Below are positions 23,156 through 50,341 of a DNA stretch of 64,000 bases, piece by piece. Every line of letters starts with the position of its first letter. Within the stretch, counting starts at the first letter, position 1. The notes beneath the pieces are model-generated. The model saw only the letters and a program-made list of their open reading frames with translations, had not been told where the DNA came from and ran no database searches. This DNA comes from Phalacrocorax aristotelis (taxonomy: Eukaryota; Chordata; Aves; Suliformes; Phalacrocoracidae). The stretch is from positions 58,387,766 through 58,451,765 of the forward strand of contig NC_134279.1 in NCBI RefSeq assembly GCF_949628215.1, written 5' to 3'. The translations under genes were made by a program, and so were the position numbers.

Positions 23156-26100
23156 AAATGCTTTAGGCATTTGAGTCAATTTAGAAACTGTCCAATCTTA
23201 ATCAGAAATCATTAATGTGTGCTCACCAAGATTTACCCTTTTACTCAAACATGAGGCTATAAATAATCCCTAAAACAAAAGCTAAACTTTATGTGTGAGT
23301 ACACTTGTTAAAACTTTTGTGAAGGATGCACATGCCTATTATGAAAAGTGATGCAGAAAGGAAATTACCTCATATTTAAATTAACTGTGTTGAATGGATC
23401 TGCATGAGGCCTGGCTGTTCAAGACCACCAGGTAAGTGGAGAAGATTACTCTGCCCCGAAATCTGAAAAAAAAATTGTATCCTATCTAGGATGTTTGGGA
23501 GAAATAGATCAAATCATCGCAGCAAAGTATTCCATGAACAAGAAGTGGGTTCCTTGCAAAAATGGACAACTTACATTCTTTTCTCCTACTACACTTAACT
23601 TGTTCAGTACTAGCCAACAGCCTGCAGTGTAATTCAGCGCAAAGATGTGGACCTTGGGGTGGGGGAAGACACTGACTGTCCCATGGTGAACCACATCCTC
23701 ACTTGTAAAACAGCACATCTCTGTTGGCTTCCAGGGAGCTACACTCATCGACGTCAGCTGAAGGTTTGTCTCTTTTCATACAAGAAGAATAACTGAACCT
23801 GTGTTACTTGGTCTTGTATCAAAATTATTGCCAACTCTCATAGCAGGCACTTCATAATTAAAATACAATAACTAGAAGAACCTGGCTTCCACATTACCTT
23901 TTTAACATCCACAGATAAGAGTGTGGGTCAAAGAGGGTGTCAATAAATATTAACTCATCATATATATCCAGCTTTTTAAAGGTTTCACTCTTCTTGCTTG
24001 CATGGAAGGTGATATTATAAAATATTTTATATGAAGTTAACTGAAAACACAGCAGTCATTTCTAATCAAGGATCACAAGTAGCAAGCTGTAAAAAAAGTC
24101 TTTTGCATTTAAGTGTTTTGTTACTACGTCCTCCAAGTTATAAATGATGAAATAGAGGAATAATTTCTGTAACTATGTAGTTTTCAGACTTATACCTGTT
24201 TTAAAATTCTTGAAGGTTATTAATTTCTTCTGATGCAAAAAAAATATTCTTAAAATGTAAGAGAAGATACTAGAGCTGAGACAATACATTTCTTAAGCAG
24301 ACCAACAAAAAAGCCCCACCACTGTACAACATCCTGAAAGTCACGGTTACTGCTTTGGTATAAAAAGTCAATCTTAGAAAAGTAGTAGGAGCTCAGTTTA
24401 GAGCAGAACTTGTAGATGAAATGATAAACTGAATATGATTAGCAAGAAAATGATCCACAGAAGCCCCCACAGGACTGGACACTATACCAAGCTCTGCATG
24501 TAACACATCAAAATCTGCTTTGTGGTTGTGGCGATGGTGAGTAAAAATCCAGTTTTGCCAGTTCTCCTAGTTATTTCACACAGCCTTGTTTTCCATCCTC
24601 AGTTTCATACAGATGAAATACAAAATCCAAATAAACATTTTTCCCACTTCATCAAATATTAGCTTGCAGTTTGGGTAGCAGGTGCATCTTGGTTCTGACA
24701 CCTGCTCTGGCTGTATGCTTCTGTTGGGCTTCAGTATGTAGTGGGGAGAGATTACGCCAAATTTGCTTTTAGCTATTCTATAACAGTGGAGCAAATCTTC
24801 ACCTTATTTTATGTGAACACGTGTTAAGGCTATGGGACAACTCAGCTGAGTAAACCCTTCAAAGAAGTCATGGTACAAGATGATTTCTCTCTGATGGGGG
24901 TGTGATGAAAAGCAGTACCTTATCTGGCTGTTCTTGTTTCCATTGCGTCAGTTTTAGCATTTAAGGCTTCCTTATTGTTGTATTGAAATGGCTGTTAGGC
25001 CTGAAATGGCTCTCCTCTTGGGAGATTTAGTATGTCCCACGTGCAGAAAAGCAATACTGCTGCCCACAGCACTGCTTCTGAAGGAACAGCTTTGATGTCT
25101 GGTGTAGTGTGTGTAGTTTCCAGAACATCAGAAGGGAAAAAAAAGGTATTTACAAAACAACAGATAAGGCCATCAAATGTAATCATGCCTGGGAGGAAGT
25201 GTGAACAATTTCTGTCTATACTGAGAGATTTGAATAATCTAATTAGAGGAAGGTCATATCCTGGAAAACAAAACATTGTTGTGCAGGAACTAGAACAAGA
25301 GGGTTTGAGAGGACATTCTCGTCAGAGTTTTCAGGGTGGCCTTCCTTTGATTTTTAAATGTTGTTTTAATCCTGCATGGATTTTGGTTTTTATTTATATT
25401 GCAATATTGTCCATGAGTCCAGCTGAAATTATTGTCCAGATGTTCTGGGCCCTATACAAAAAGGCACATTGACCCTGACCAAAAGCTCACTGCATTTTGG
25501 GACAAATTTTAATAATTGCATTTTGGGGTGCAGGTTGTCACTAACAAAAATATTCTATGAGATTAATCATAAACTGTTCAGGCAAAGTCTGACCACACAG
25601 CAAAGTCGAAGTTCTGTTGAGCCGGAGAGATGGAGGTGAGGAGAGGGCATAAGCTGGGACATGCGAGGCAGAAAATGTCTTTCATAACAACTTGCAACAG
25701 TGGCTCTGCAGAGTTAACTGTTATGCTTGGCTCTGAGCACACGGAGGTCGGACACTCGGCTGCCTGTGTGCAACACTGGTGTGTGGCTTGCTTTGCGCAG
25801 CTGTTGGAGCCTTTGTCAGAGGAACACGCATGCCCAGTCCCACATGTCCCCGTGTAATCTCTTTAGCTGCATCTCCTTCCTTCCTCCTAGCATTGTAAAA
25901 TACAAAGCATGGGTTGAAATACTGATCCCACTGGTCTGCAGGCAAGTCTTCTGGGCACTTCTGTGCCTCAGCCTGGGACTGCAGCCAAGTAGCTCTGATT
26001 TACCTGTTACACGCAGGGTTGCCTCCTGATTGTGCTGTGTCAAGAGGTAAAGAGAATCTTGATAGACAATGGTGGTTGCTGAATCTGTGTCAGATATCAG

Positions 26101-27236
26101 TGTCTCAAACTGATTACACAAATACAGATGCTTTTAATTAATGATCAGCTAAATGTGGTGGGGGATTACTCTGACATTAAACACTCCCTAGATATGATAC
26201 AAAACATCTTTTATATCCAGGGTTGCTTGCTCGCTTTTCCTCTCACCTCCAACATCAGGATGCCAGCCAGGAGATTATGCAGTCATGCACTCATTTGCTC
26301 TTTTCTTCTCTTCCCTTCCCCTCATCCCCCAAATCCTTAATAAATCATGATTTCTCCCTCGCATAGCGAACAGCTTGTACACAAGAGGTGAAGAGTGCCC
26401 CCTCCACCCACCTTTGGCATTCAGAGCGCCCTTCGCTCAGTGGTTTCTGGAAAGGCGGAGATAAGGCCTTGAGCCCGCTCCCCAGTTTTCCATATAGAGA
26501 GAACGTAGGGTCCCATCTTACATTGGTACATGCTCTAGAATTGAGCTGTTATATTAAAAAGACATTACTACTTTTCTTGGCCAAGCTTTTTGAATGAAGC
26601 CGTCTTAAATCTTTGGATTGTACACCACTTGATCCTGCTGGTGTTAGCCTTTGCCTGAGCACACATTAAGAGTCAGGTCTGTGAGAGCATATAGCAAAGG
26701 GATTGCTCATTTTCAGGATCAGATCAAGATTAGATATGAGGCAGGCAAGGGAACTGCTCAGGCCAGATTAGACTGAGGCAGAAGACGCACCTTTAGGTAC
26801 CTACAGAAATGTATTGTCAAAACTTGAGTATCTTTTGATTTTATATACCCTTTGGAGTCCATCCCCTAAGACTAGATTATTGACTAGGTTATTAACTCTC
26901 CTGTGTGTATCTGTACCCTAAAATTTACAAATATCTCTAGAAATGCCTGTTCTCCTCAAGGAGGTGTATATGAATTATGATAACCACCTTTCTTGGACAT
27001 GGATGCTTCCATGAATTTCAGTTCAGGCTGTTTAATATCAGGGTCTGAAAAGATTATCTCCTAGCAGGATGTGTAAGTGAGCAGTGTTCTTGAAAGTATT
27101 GATTACTTACAGGTAAATTATTATGCAAATTACAATCTTTAAAATGTAAAATCCTGGATGAATGGAATAATGACTCATCAGTCCTATTAGTATCTCTTTC
27201 AATTTTCATTCCAAAGTAACACACATGGGAACTTAC

Positions 27237-27359
27237 CTGAAAAAAATGAACACTGAGATGAACCCCACAGTGAGACTTCTGACCCAGGCTGTAATGCACG
27301 AACTTAGTCTGGAGAGCGGCAGTCCTTCACTGGTGCTGTTGTTTAACTGAATGGACACC
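27237..27359 (-). ncRNA. Candidate exon B of a transcript antisense/divergent to UGDH
   Basis: On the - strand this block has a consensus branch site (ttaactaac), then cttag-cag acceptor, and a perfect CAG|gtaagt donor reading into 27236. The 123-nt block has one open frame (with VSIQLNNST...VFIFFR) but that frame is out of phase with candidate exon A, so a non-coding RNA is more likely than a protein gene. No transcript evidence is available from sequence alone. Inference only; a chance pairing of splice-like motifs is quite possible. Confidence 0.3.
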
Positions 27360-27724
27360 CTGCTAAGACAACTTTCAGCAACCAGCGAAAGGAGCATGTT
27401 AGTTAAAATCTCGAATAATATACACATTAAACTCATAAATTATAAAGCCAAACTGGACTACTATGAACATCTGTTTTGACATCCATAGGATTTGTATTAA
27501 TTATTTTTTGTACTAGAAAATATCTTTCAGAAAAACTTTCTAGAGATGGACCATCTCTGAATCATTTCAGTGGTTATTAATCTTCACTATTAGAAAACGT
27601 CTGTCTTGACTCTGAATTTGTCAACCTTCAATTTATACACATTATGTTTTGCTAATTTGAAGGAAGGATTATCAAATTCCTGTTCCTGCAAGAAACTGGC
27701 ATTGCAAAACTTCATTTTACTCAC

Positions 27725-27881
27725 CTGATTTTTAGGCATTGCCTCCCAGAAGGGACTGTATAGCCCTGAATTAGATACACAAACTCCCCACACAGCGAGA
27801 AGCAAAGGATGTCTTGGAACAAGGTCCAGACTGGCCAATACACTGGAGGAGGGATCCATCTCATCTAGTCAACTGGCAACA
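27725..27881 (-). ncRNA. Candidate exon A of a transcript antisense/divergent to UGDH
   Basis: On the - strand a pyrimidine-rich acceptor (gtttttctttag) precedes 27881 and a strong donor (CAG|gtgagt) follows 27725. The 157-nt block contains an ATG with a 45-codon open frame up to the donor (MDPSSSVLASLDLV...MPKNQ). Splicing to candidate exon B would give a stop after ten more codons. It lies about 2.7 kb upstream of the UGDH promoter, the position where human has the divergent lncRNA UGDH-AS1; orthology cannot be claimed. Confidence 0.3.
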
Positions 27882-30260
27882 CTAAAGAAAAACATGCACC
27901 TGAAATCCCATTCCTTGCATTGCAAAAGGTTTCACAGCCTACACTGAGCCTTCAGGAAACTGGAGCAGAACTCACATGTTTATTTAAAAACGTGGCCAGC
28001 AGTGGACTGGCCTCATCAGCTTTGTAGCAGCCCAGGGCCAGGTTTCCCAAGCAGAGTGTTTCAGGAGTTTAATGGTATGCCCCAAAGCCTTATATAAGCT
28101 TTATTGCCTCTGCACAGTCTTGTAAAAAATTCTACGTATTGGTAAACAATGGGTCTGCCTGAATGGAAAACCAAAGAAAACCCCTCCCAGTAACTCAGAA
28201 TTTTTTTCAGTAACGAAAGGGGAGACCCAAGCTCCTTGCCCTGTTCATTGCAGTGACTTGGAGCCCTGCCTTTTTCCCCTCCCAGCAGTGCACCAACCAC
28301 CAGGGTGTAGGCTACAGGGAAACAAAAGCAGCCCTCGTCATCCTTTCTGGGGAAGTCGTGCTGTTCTGCAAGAGGCAATTCAAGAGCTACATCCCAGGCA
28401 GGGGCCGTGACAGTGCAGTCTATCAGTGAAAGCTCTTTGCTAAGAGAAAAGAGACAGGGGCCTATTGTCCACTTCCAGGACTGTTCAGACATTTGAAACA
28501 GCTCTCAAATCTTAGACTACAACCCAGACCTTCCTCCTCCCAGGAAAGGGCCATGATTACCAGACCCAAAAAATATTGCAACACTTACCATACCAAGACC
28601 CTTTGGGCACCACGTAAAGGTGTGAAGTGGATTTGGCCTCGCCAAGAGAGCAACAGGCACATAGGGGAGCAGATGAAGTTCCTAGTAGTACAATTGTATC
28701 TGCATTTATGGCTATTCTGAGACCTAAAGAGATAGGCAGGGGTTTTGAAGATGGTGGTGTAGATAAGACTGACTCAGTAGTGACGGTTCACCGAAGTTCT
28801 ACTTGCTTTGCCTAGGCTTCCCTGGAAAAAAGGATGTGTTCAAAATTAAGACATCTGTGCAAATTAGCAACAAGACAAGGCATTGCTTGTTTTCACTTCA
28901 GGATAAACATGGTGAACCCTGCACCTTCAACAGGCAGTTCTTTGGCTAACCACACTGACTCCGCTAGGATCCCACATGGGGACTGCAAACTTCAGTAGGC
29001 TCTTTCAGCAGAAACACACATATTTTACAATACCATTTCTAAAGGACCAGTGAGTTACAGTATGTACTCACTTAAGTGGGCACAGATTCTTCTAGGAAAA
29101 GATCAGATCCCCCAGGGTAAAAGAGAAACAGAGTAAAATATAAAACAGGATCAATTATTCCAGTCTATTTTGTATATACTTTTAACATCTATGGACAAAA
29201 ACACCATATAAGAACAAGGCAATACTTTATTTGTATCATTAACAAGGACAAATATATATATTATCCACCTAATTTGGCAACATTTAACATAGAAATTGTA
29301 CTCTGTTGACAGCATAAATTACTTCGGTATTGCAGATGCAGCAAAAAAACCCCACAGCTTCTAGGAGGTGCAGCAAACGTGAATGCAAGAGAGGAGAAAA
29401 GGCAGCAGATTTCTCATAATCTTTCTGCTCCCAAAGTCAGATGAGGTATACTAAGAACATATCACATTTATACAAAAGGCAAGAGTAGTATCTGAGAACT
29501 TTAATACAACTAGGCACGAGACCCCTAGGCAGTGTGCAGATCACAGGGGCAAGAAAGTGCAAGCTCGTAGTATTTCCTTACTCTGGCAACGTTTGCAACT
29601 CGGACTTTAAACACTGTATTTTACTGTTACCTACCCACGTTTCTATTCACATATCTCTCTTGAAACAGTACTACACTATGGGAGAGAGGGCAGTGAGCTT
29701 CACATTTCCCAGTAAGCATAGCTAAAGGACCAAAAATGACTCACACGCGTATTTGACTACCAAAATTTCGTGCTCTTACAAAAGCAGCCCGAGGCGGGAG
29801 GGGGACGGCTCAGTACGGCACCCTGCCTGACGCCCTGACCCTGCCGGCGGCACCCGACTGCCCTGGGAGCCCCGGCCTGGTGCACCGCACCAGAGCTGCC
29901 GGGAGAAGCAGCAGCGTTTGCGGTGGGGCCCGGAGGAGCTCACGCTCCCCGCTGCGACCTCCCGCCACCATCACCTCTGGGGACAAGGTAGCCTGGGGAC
30001 ACTTCCAGTGGCTCTCGCGGGGGCCAGGCTGCAGCCTAGGCCCCTCTCCCGGAAAGAGGTAGCGAGAACAGCCTCTGGTCCAGCCGCCGTGATGGAAAAA
30101 ACCAAAAAATAACCCCAGAATAAAGTAAGGGGAACGAGGTGTAAAAACCCGCAAAGGGACACGTGGGGAAAAGGGCGTGGTCCCCCCTGAGGGCGCCCAG
30201 CGCCCCAAGAGGCACCGCTCTCCCTCCCTCAGGGCTGAGGGAAGCCACTGCGGCCGGCCA

Positions 30261-30306
30261 CGCCCACGCCCAGGCCCAGGCCCAGGCCCAGGCCCGAGCC
30301 CGAGGC
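30261..30306. repeat. (GCCCAG)n hexanucleotide minisatellite
   Basis: About seven tandem GCCCAG-type hexamers, diverging at both ends to GCCCAC and GCCCGA. The - strand carries regularly spaced GGG runs suitable for a G-quadruplex. Confidence 0.9.
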
Positions 30307-30557
30307 CAAACCGTGGATACCCCAGCCGTGCCCGGGGCCCCTGCGGCCCCTCAGCCATCCCCGCGCTGCCGGGACCGGAGCCAGGCCTGGCCTCCTGAGG
30401 TGTCCCGCGCCCATTCGCCGGCGGCGCGGCGGGGCGGGGAGGCGGTGGGGCGGGCGGGCTCTGCGCCCGTCTCCGCCCCCGGGGGAAGGGAGGAGCTGGG
30501 GCCGGCCTCGCTCGGCGTCCCCGGCATGAAACGGCCGCCTCAGCCCCGCGGCGGCCC

Positions 30558-30565
30558 TTTAAATA
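30558..30565 (+). promoter_or_regulatory. UGDH: TATA-like element (TTTAAATA) of UGDH
   Basis: An isolated AT-rich octamer within the GC-rich island, about 120 bases upstream of the exon 1 donor; it predicts a start site near 30588-30592. Confidence 0.55.
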
Positions 30566-30587
30566 GACCGCTGCTGCTCTGCTCGTA

Positions 30588-30679
30588 GTGGAGCGTCACC
30601 CTGAGCTCACCGAGAGCATCCTTGCTGCAGCCCTCTGGCTCATCCGCGGCGGGACAAGACAGGACCGCGCCCACCCCCG
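30588..30679 (+). other. UGDH: UGDH non-coding exon 1 (5' end estimated)
   Basis: Ends at a clean donor (cccccg|gtaagt, GT at 30680). The start is inferred from the TATA-like element. The next acceptor (tactag) is at 31241-31246, 7 bases before the start codon. Confidence 0.7.
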
Positions 30680-31205
30680 GTAAGTCTCCGGGCTGCGGCT
30701 TTGGGTCCTGTGTCCCGGTTCCCCCCCTCCCCCGCCACCCTCCCTGGCGGCTCCCCGGCGCGGCGGCGGCCTTTCCCGCCAGCTGCCGCGCCCCAGAGCG
30801 TGGGGCGGGTTGCGGCCGGCGGGAACCATCCCGGGGGTGGCGGCGCCTTTCCCCTGAGGGGCTCCGGGGGTCGCGGCCTGGCACGGCTCTGCCCGCCGCG
30901 GGGCTCCGCCCGGCCCTCCCCCAGCGGTCTCGGCTCATGCCCGTTATATCGCGGCGCCTCGGCCTGAGGGATGGTATCGAGCGCCCACGGAAAGCGCTTC
31001 CTCCGTGTTCCGTGTGTGCTGGCGGCCCCGGAGCGGGGCAGGCTCCAAAGCCTCCCCGGGTGGGAGGGGGCAGCTGCAGTTCGTCTCAAGACATCAGCTG
31101 TAAAAAAAATGTTTCGTCTCTGTGGCAGCATAATAAAATCTCAGATCGCTAATTCTCTTTTATTTCCTTGAGTTGTTGGCCAGTATTTTAATTAGTAGCT
31201 CCTGA

Positions 31206-45648
<14,443 letters not shown>

Positions 45649-48600
45649 TGTTTTAATACGTACTGAAGGAATTCTGTGGACCTTCTTAGTGATAGCAACT
45701 GTAAGCCTATGCTTTTTTTAAGGAAGATATTTTTCATAAACTAAAAACCAGTTTTACACTAGAAATGGTACCTGGTACATGTGAACTCAGCCTATTTTCA
45801 AATCTCTATTTTTATAGCGATTTTTTTTTTTTGTTATTGAAGATGGTACAGACCTGTTTTTAATAATGAATCATCTTTTAAATGGAAAAGTTACTTTCAA
45901 ACAGCAGATTTCTGCTTCCAGAAATGTTCCTAAACTGCACTTTAATTATTTCAAGTGATATGAAAGCAAAAGAAATAGAATATCTTTTGGTTTAGTCCAG
46001 TTCCGGACAGTGATCAGGAACTTCAGTCTCGCCGGTTTTTCTTTTCCCAGTTGAATGCTTGCTCTAACTGTCAAAAGATAAGTTCTAAGTGCATTTGGTA
46101 GGATTTGGGTTGAGCCCTAAAATAGATCTGACTGCGGCAATAATCCCTGATCCTGGCTGGGATCAATTGGCACTGATGCAGTCTAAATGGCATCTGTTGG
46201 GAGGCCGGATAGTTCTGCCAGGATCTATCCTATAAGTAATAACAATGGACAAGCAGCTATGAACTGATCCACTGGCAAATTTTTGATTTTGATTCTTTGG
46301 TTGTCTTGCCTACATTCCATGTGCAGCCACATAAATTATTGATCTAATCAGATTCCTGGGGCAAGTTTTTCATAAGTTTCAGCAATACAATCCATCTTCA
46401 GCAGAGGAGCATTCTGCTTGCTTGAATATTGAATTTAAGCAGAATTACCTTAATCGGGTGTAGCGAGCAAGCAAATGCTGACTTCAAAGCTACCCAATAG
46501 TTATTTTTTATCTTCCTTTTCTGCTTAAATACTTCAACTGAAAGCAGCTTTCTTAATGAATCTGCAAAAATTATTCTCTGCTGTTAAGAAATTATTAAAA
46601 ATTCAGCCCCGTAACTTAGTCAGCTTGCTACCTCATTTAATTAGCAGGAATGAATACTTCCTATGTTATCTTGATATTTTTGCCTTTACTATTACTTTTA
46701 TTTTTACTTGGTTTTATTATTCTCAACTGGCCAGTGCTATTAAAATCCTTGAGATGACAGAACTTGCGTTTGGCTTGTTGCATGGGGTTGTGAAATGGAG
46801 GGAAGGACAGAGAAAGATGACCATGAACAGGTTTCAGACTAGAAGGCGTTGATGTCTTAGTTGAATAATAGTAGTGCTGGGATTCTAGAGAATTATCCTC
46901 TAACTAGTCACGTAATACCTTCTGAATTTATTAAACAGGTGTGCCTTCAAGTATGCTATAACAATAGTTGAACAGAGCATAAGATCAGTGGTACCTTGGT
47001 AAAAAGTGCTATTATCAAAACTGTTTACCCACAGAAATGTAGATACAATTTAAGCTTTAGGACAGCTATTTGAAGATTTAAGGACATGGTATTGTCTACC
47101 CAAATTGTTATATAAGACAGCATTATCTGACTGAAATAGCTATATTGCTGAACCAGATGCTTTCAGATTCTACACGTTAATGGCTTCCACATAGGGCCTT
47201 ACTATGCAGTGATCACTCAGCACTTTGGGCAAATACGCCTTCGGCTTTTTGTCCTATCATAAGGTTCCTCTGTGAGGAATCCTCAGGAGTCACTCAGCGT
47301 GAGTGGGAATTATGTGGGCTTAAAATCAAACTGTCATCTTTCATCATGCCATCTCCTCTTCCCGATTCACTAGCGCTGCTCTCGTATAACACCCACAGAG
47401 CAGGGGCAAGCCCATGATACAGTTGTGGTGTTTGTAAGCATTGTAATCCAACTGGTAGATCACCCTATCTTTGCAGATAGGCATCTTCACTACCTCTGCT
47501 CCCGTAGCACCTGGGAGGGCAAGCTGAACATTTCTCCTTGGGGATTAAGAGGAGGGTACTGACAAGTTGTGCTCAGAGGATCTCTTGTCCTGAATTATGT
47601 TCAGGGTGGTGCAGCACTGCTTCGGGGCTCATCTTAATTGGGGGTGGGGGGTGGGTGAGTAGAGGCTTCGGAAAATCAGGATGCTCTTTGGAAATTTGCA
47701 CACAGCTGTAATAGTTGTGCCTCTGTACAGGTCTGGTCCTCATCAGCTTGAAGTAGATGGATGAACCATTAAACTCTTGTGTGCAGCATTGTTCCTGGTG
47801 GGAATGTGCAAGAGCTGTAAGGCTGATCAGTGTTCCTGAGGCTTCTGGCGGCTTTTCACACACTGTCCCAAGGAGATGGGGACTAGCTGTTATACCCTTA
47901 TTCCTATTTTGTTTCTTCTACAGACTTAGTCAAAGCCTGGATAGTGACTTGTGCCTTAATCATAAAGATGATAAAGAATGGGAAAGTTCACTGTAGTGGG
48001 ATCACTCTAACTTCCCTTTCTTAGGAAAGGGGGAGTGGCAGATCCTTTCTGAAGAGCAACAAGGGGTAGAACTGGTACTGGCATTTCCCTTGCATTCATG
48101 GAGAGTCAGCTTTCTTAAGTTTCTTGGCAGCTGTGTTCTTTTAGTGGGGCACTGGGATTGTGGAATGAATCCAGTCTGAACAGCTGTTTGTGCATGCCTT
48201 CAGGATACTGAAATACTTACCTTGCATATACGCAAGAGAACCTTACCACAGGCCAAAAGGGCCAGCTTTGCAAGCTTTTGCAGCACCGTGAATCATAGCT
48301 GTCCCCTTCACAGTACAGTTGCCAGGGCAATAAAAATTGAAGATGACTTACATTCCTGCTTTGAAGGCTTGAGTGGTGCATTTAAGAGATGGATTTGAAT
48401 GCTATTGAGTCTTTGTCTATGGGATCTTGCAGCATGTGGCTCTTGATGAGAATTGTGTGGGATGAGTAATGGTCTCCTGTGCTCTGAAATTCTTTATGGG
48501 GTTCTTAATGAAATGCAATTCCACAGTAACACAGCTTTTCACTGCACAAATGTGAATACAACAGCTGAAGCAAATCCAGCTTTAATACAAGCCTATGAAT

Positions 48601-49890
48601 AGTATGGCATAGGCTGCATAAATTAAGCCTTACCCAAGATGTGCAGAGACAAACTGTAAGGTGTACTATTTTTCTTCTGTGTATGTGTATTCAACCCTTT
48701 GTGCAGCTAAAACTAGTGTGGTTCCAGGCATATGACAGCCAAGAAGATTGCAAGTGAATAGAACAAACTCTTTTGACCACAACTAGTCAGTATAGGAGCA
48801 GTTAGAATGAGATTTCTATACTGGCCAACAAGTTTACACTTCTGTCACTTGAGGTTCTTCTGGGGATCTGGAACTTACAGTAGTGCTCTAATCTTGCTCA
48901 ACAGCTAAAGTCTGAAATGAATAGTAAAACAATGCAGGAGAGCATAATGGGTTATCTATGATTGCTTTAGGAATACTGGAGTCAATTTTCATTACTTGAT
49001 TTTTTTTTTTTTTATTCCAAGATGAGATTTTCTATTGCAAGTTGAACATCTGCAGTAAGTTTCCACATCTTGTAGTAAAGAAGCATAAATACTTGACATT
49101 TATTTTTAAATGAAGGGGACGCTGATATTCGTTATTGATGAAGTAGGAAAAAAAATTGAAAACTGTTCTTAAATGAACACTGTGGGTTTGCTGACTTGAC
49201 CGAAAGACTTGAAGCCACTGGAAGATATAGCAGTTCTCTAGTCAGCTGCATAACGTTTAATTATGCTTCACACAGTGTAACAGATTGATGTAATGATGCT
49301 AAAAAAGGCTATTCATTCTTTTAAAGTCTGTGTCAACATGAAGTCATACTCCCAAAACTCAGTTCAATGTTTTCCTGATTGCAAGGAAGATTAATGTTTC
49401 TTAAAATATTTTACGGCTGCTTTGTGAAACAAACTGACAGAAAGAAGCAATTGACATACAAAAAGAAAATGTCGCTAAACATGAAACTTCATCACAACAA
49501 AATTGAGACAGTTGTGAAACCTGTGCTGAATTTATAACCAGGATTTCTGTGAGTTTGGTGCTTTAATGTACAGTTATGGAAAAACTTAAATGGGCAACAG
49601 GGAAAGAAGATAATTGTAAGAGAAGGATTTCTTAACTAGAAGAAGAACTTTAAGACTTTTAAGACTTGTAATTTTTGAGGGCCTCTCACAATTTGTACTA
49701 TAAAAAGACCATTAGAAACATATATAAAGTCAAAATGTGGCCGCTTTCCTCAGAAACCACAGCAAAACATGCAGTTAGAAAATAGCTTATGTAGCTTCTG
49801 AGACTTAGTACCAGCTGGCAGAGTGTTGCGTGATATCATCTTCTAAACCACCCAGCAGCAATTCATAAACTGGAAACAACACTGGACTGT
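45649..49890 (+). other. UGDH 3' UTR (extent uncertain) and downstream sequence
   Basis: AT-rich sequence after the UGDH stop. ATTAAA variants occur near 46739, 46930 and 47768 and a canonical AATAAA at 48329-48334, so the 3' UTR could range from about 1 to 2.7 kb. A G-rich run lies at 47638-47660. No further gene seen. Confidence 0.5.
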
Positions 49891-49896
49891 GTTTCA

Positions 49897-50282
49897 TCAT
49901 AGAATGGTTTGGGTTGGAAGGGATGTTAAAGATCATCTAGTTCCAATCCCCCTGCCAAGGGCAGGGACACCTTCCAGTAGACCTGGCTGGACAAAGCCCC
50001 ATCCAGCCTGGCCTTGAACACTTGCAGGGATGGGGCATCTACAGTTCTCTGGGCAACCTGTTCTAGTGCCTCACTGCCCTCAGAGTGAAGAATTTCTTCC
50101 TTGTATCTAATCTAAATCTACCCTCTTTCAGTTTAAAGCCATTACTCCTTGGCCTAGCACTACATGCCCATGTAAAAAGTCCCTCTCCAGCTTTCTTGTA
50201 GGCCTCCTTTAGGTACTGGAAGGCAGCTGTAACATCTCCACAGAGCCTTTTCTTCTCCAGGCTGAACAACTCCTACTCTCTC
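49897..50282 (-). mobile_element. CR1 LINE, 5'-truncated, between UGDH and LIAS
   Basis: The 3' end is on the left (catagaatggtttgggttgg) and the element extends right through the ORF2 C-terminal remnant (EKKRLCGDVTAAFQYLKEA, FRLDTRKKFFTLRAVRH on the - strand) to about 50282. Frame is interrupted relative to a full CR1. Confidence 0.93.
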
Positions 50283-50297
50283 TGGAAGCATTTTTTC

Positions 50298-50341
50298 TCT
50301 CACTGTAAAGTAGTCATGGTCTCACTGTAAGGAAGTCATGG
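50298..50341. repeat. 22-bp tandem duplication next to the CR1
   Basis: tctcactgtaaagtagtcatgg is followed immediately by tctcactgtaaggaagtcatgg (two mismatches), just beyond the 5' end of the CR1 copy. Confidence 0.85.

Larger units (their letters stand above)
22391..29780. other. SMIM14-UGDH intergenic region
   Basis: Mostly AT-rich unique sequence. Open frames here (for example 25032-25472 + and 28061-28492 -) show no recognisable domain, start context or conserved motif. An AT-rich, TAAT/AATTAT-repeating stretch lies at 23105-23155. Exon-like splice-bounded blocks on the - strand at 27237-27359 and 27725-27881 are listed separately. Confidence 0.65.
29790..31080. promoter_or_regulatory. 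UGDH: CpG island and promoter region of UGDH
   Basis: GC content rises abruptly near 29790 and CpG dinucleotides are dense through 31080. Multiple GC boxes (ggggcggg type) cluster at 30425-30470, about 120 bases upstream of the likely start site. Long open frames on both strands here (up to 182 codons) are explained by lack of AT-rich stops. Confidence 0.85.

Noticed and set aside
25032-25472. 146-codon + strand frame in intergenic DNA
   Set aside because: No recognisable domain, repeats or splice partners; ordinary codon composition for chance frames.
28061-28492. 143-codon - strand frame upstream of UGDH
   Set aside because: No recognisable family and no flanking signals beyond what chance gives; might be part of a divergent transcript but not supported as coding.
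29810-30358. 182-codon - strand open frame upstream of UGDH with a Gly-Pro repeat
   Set aside because: It lies wholly in a CpG island, its GPGPGP stretch is the translated GCCCAG repeat, and there is no domain; a composition artefact.
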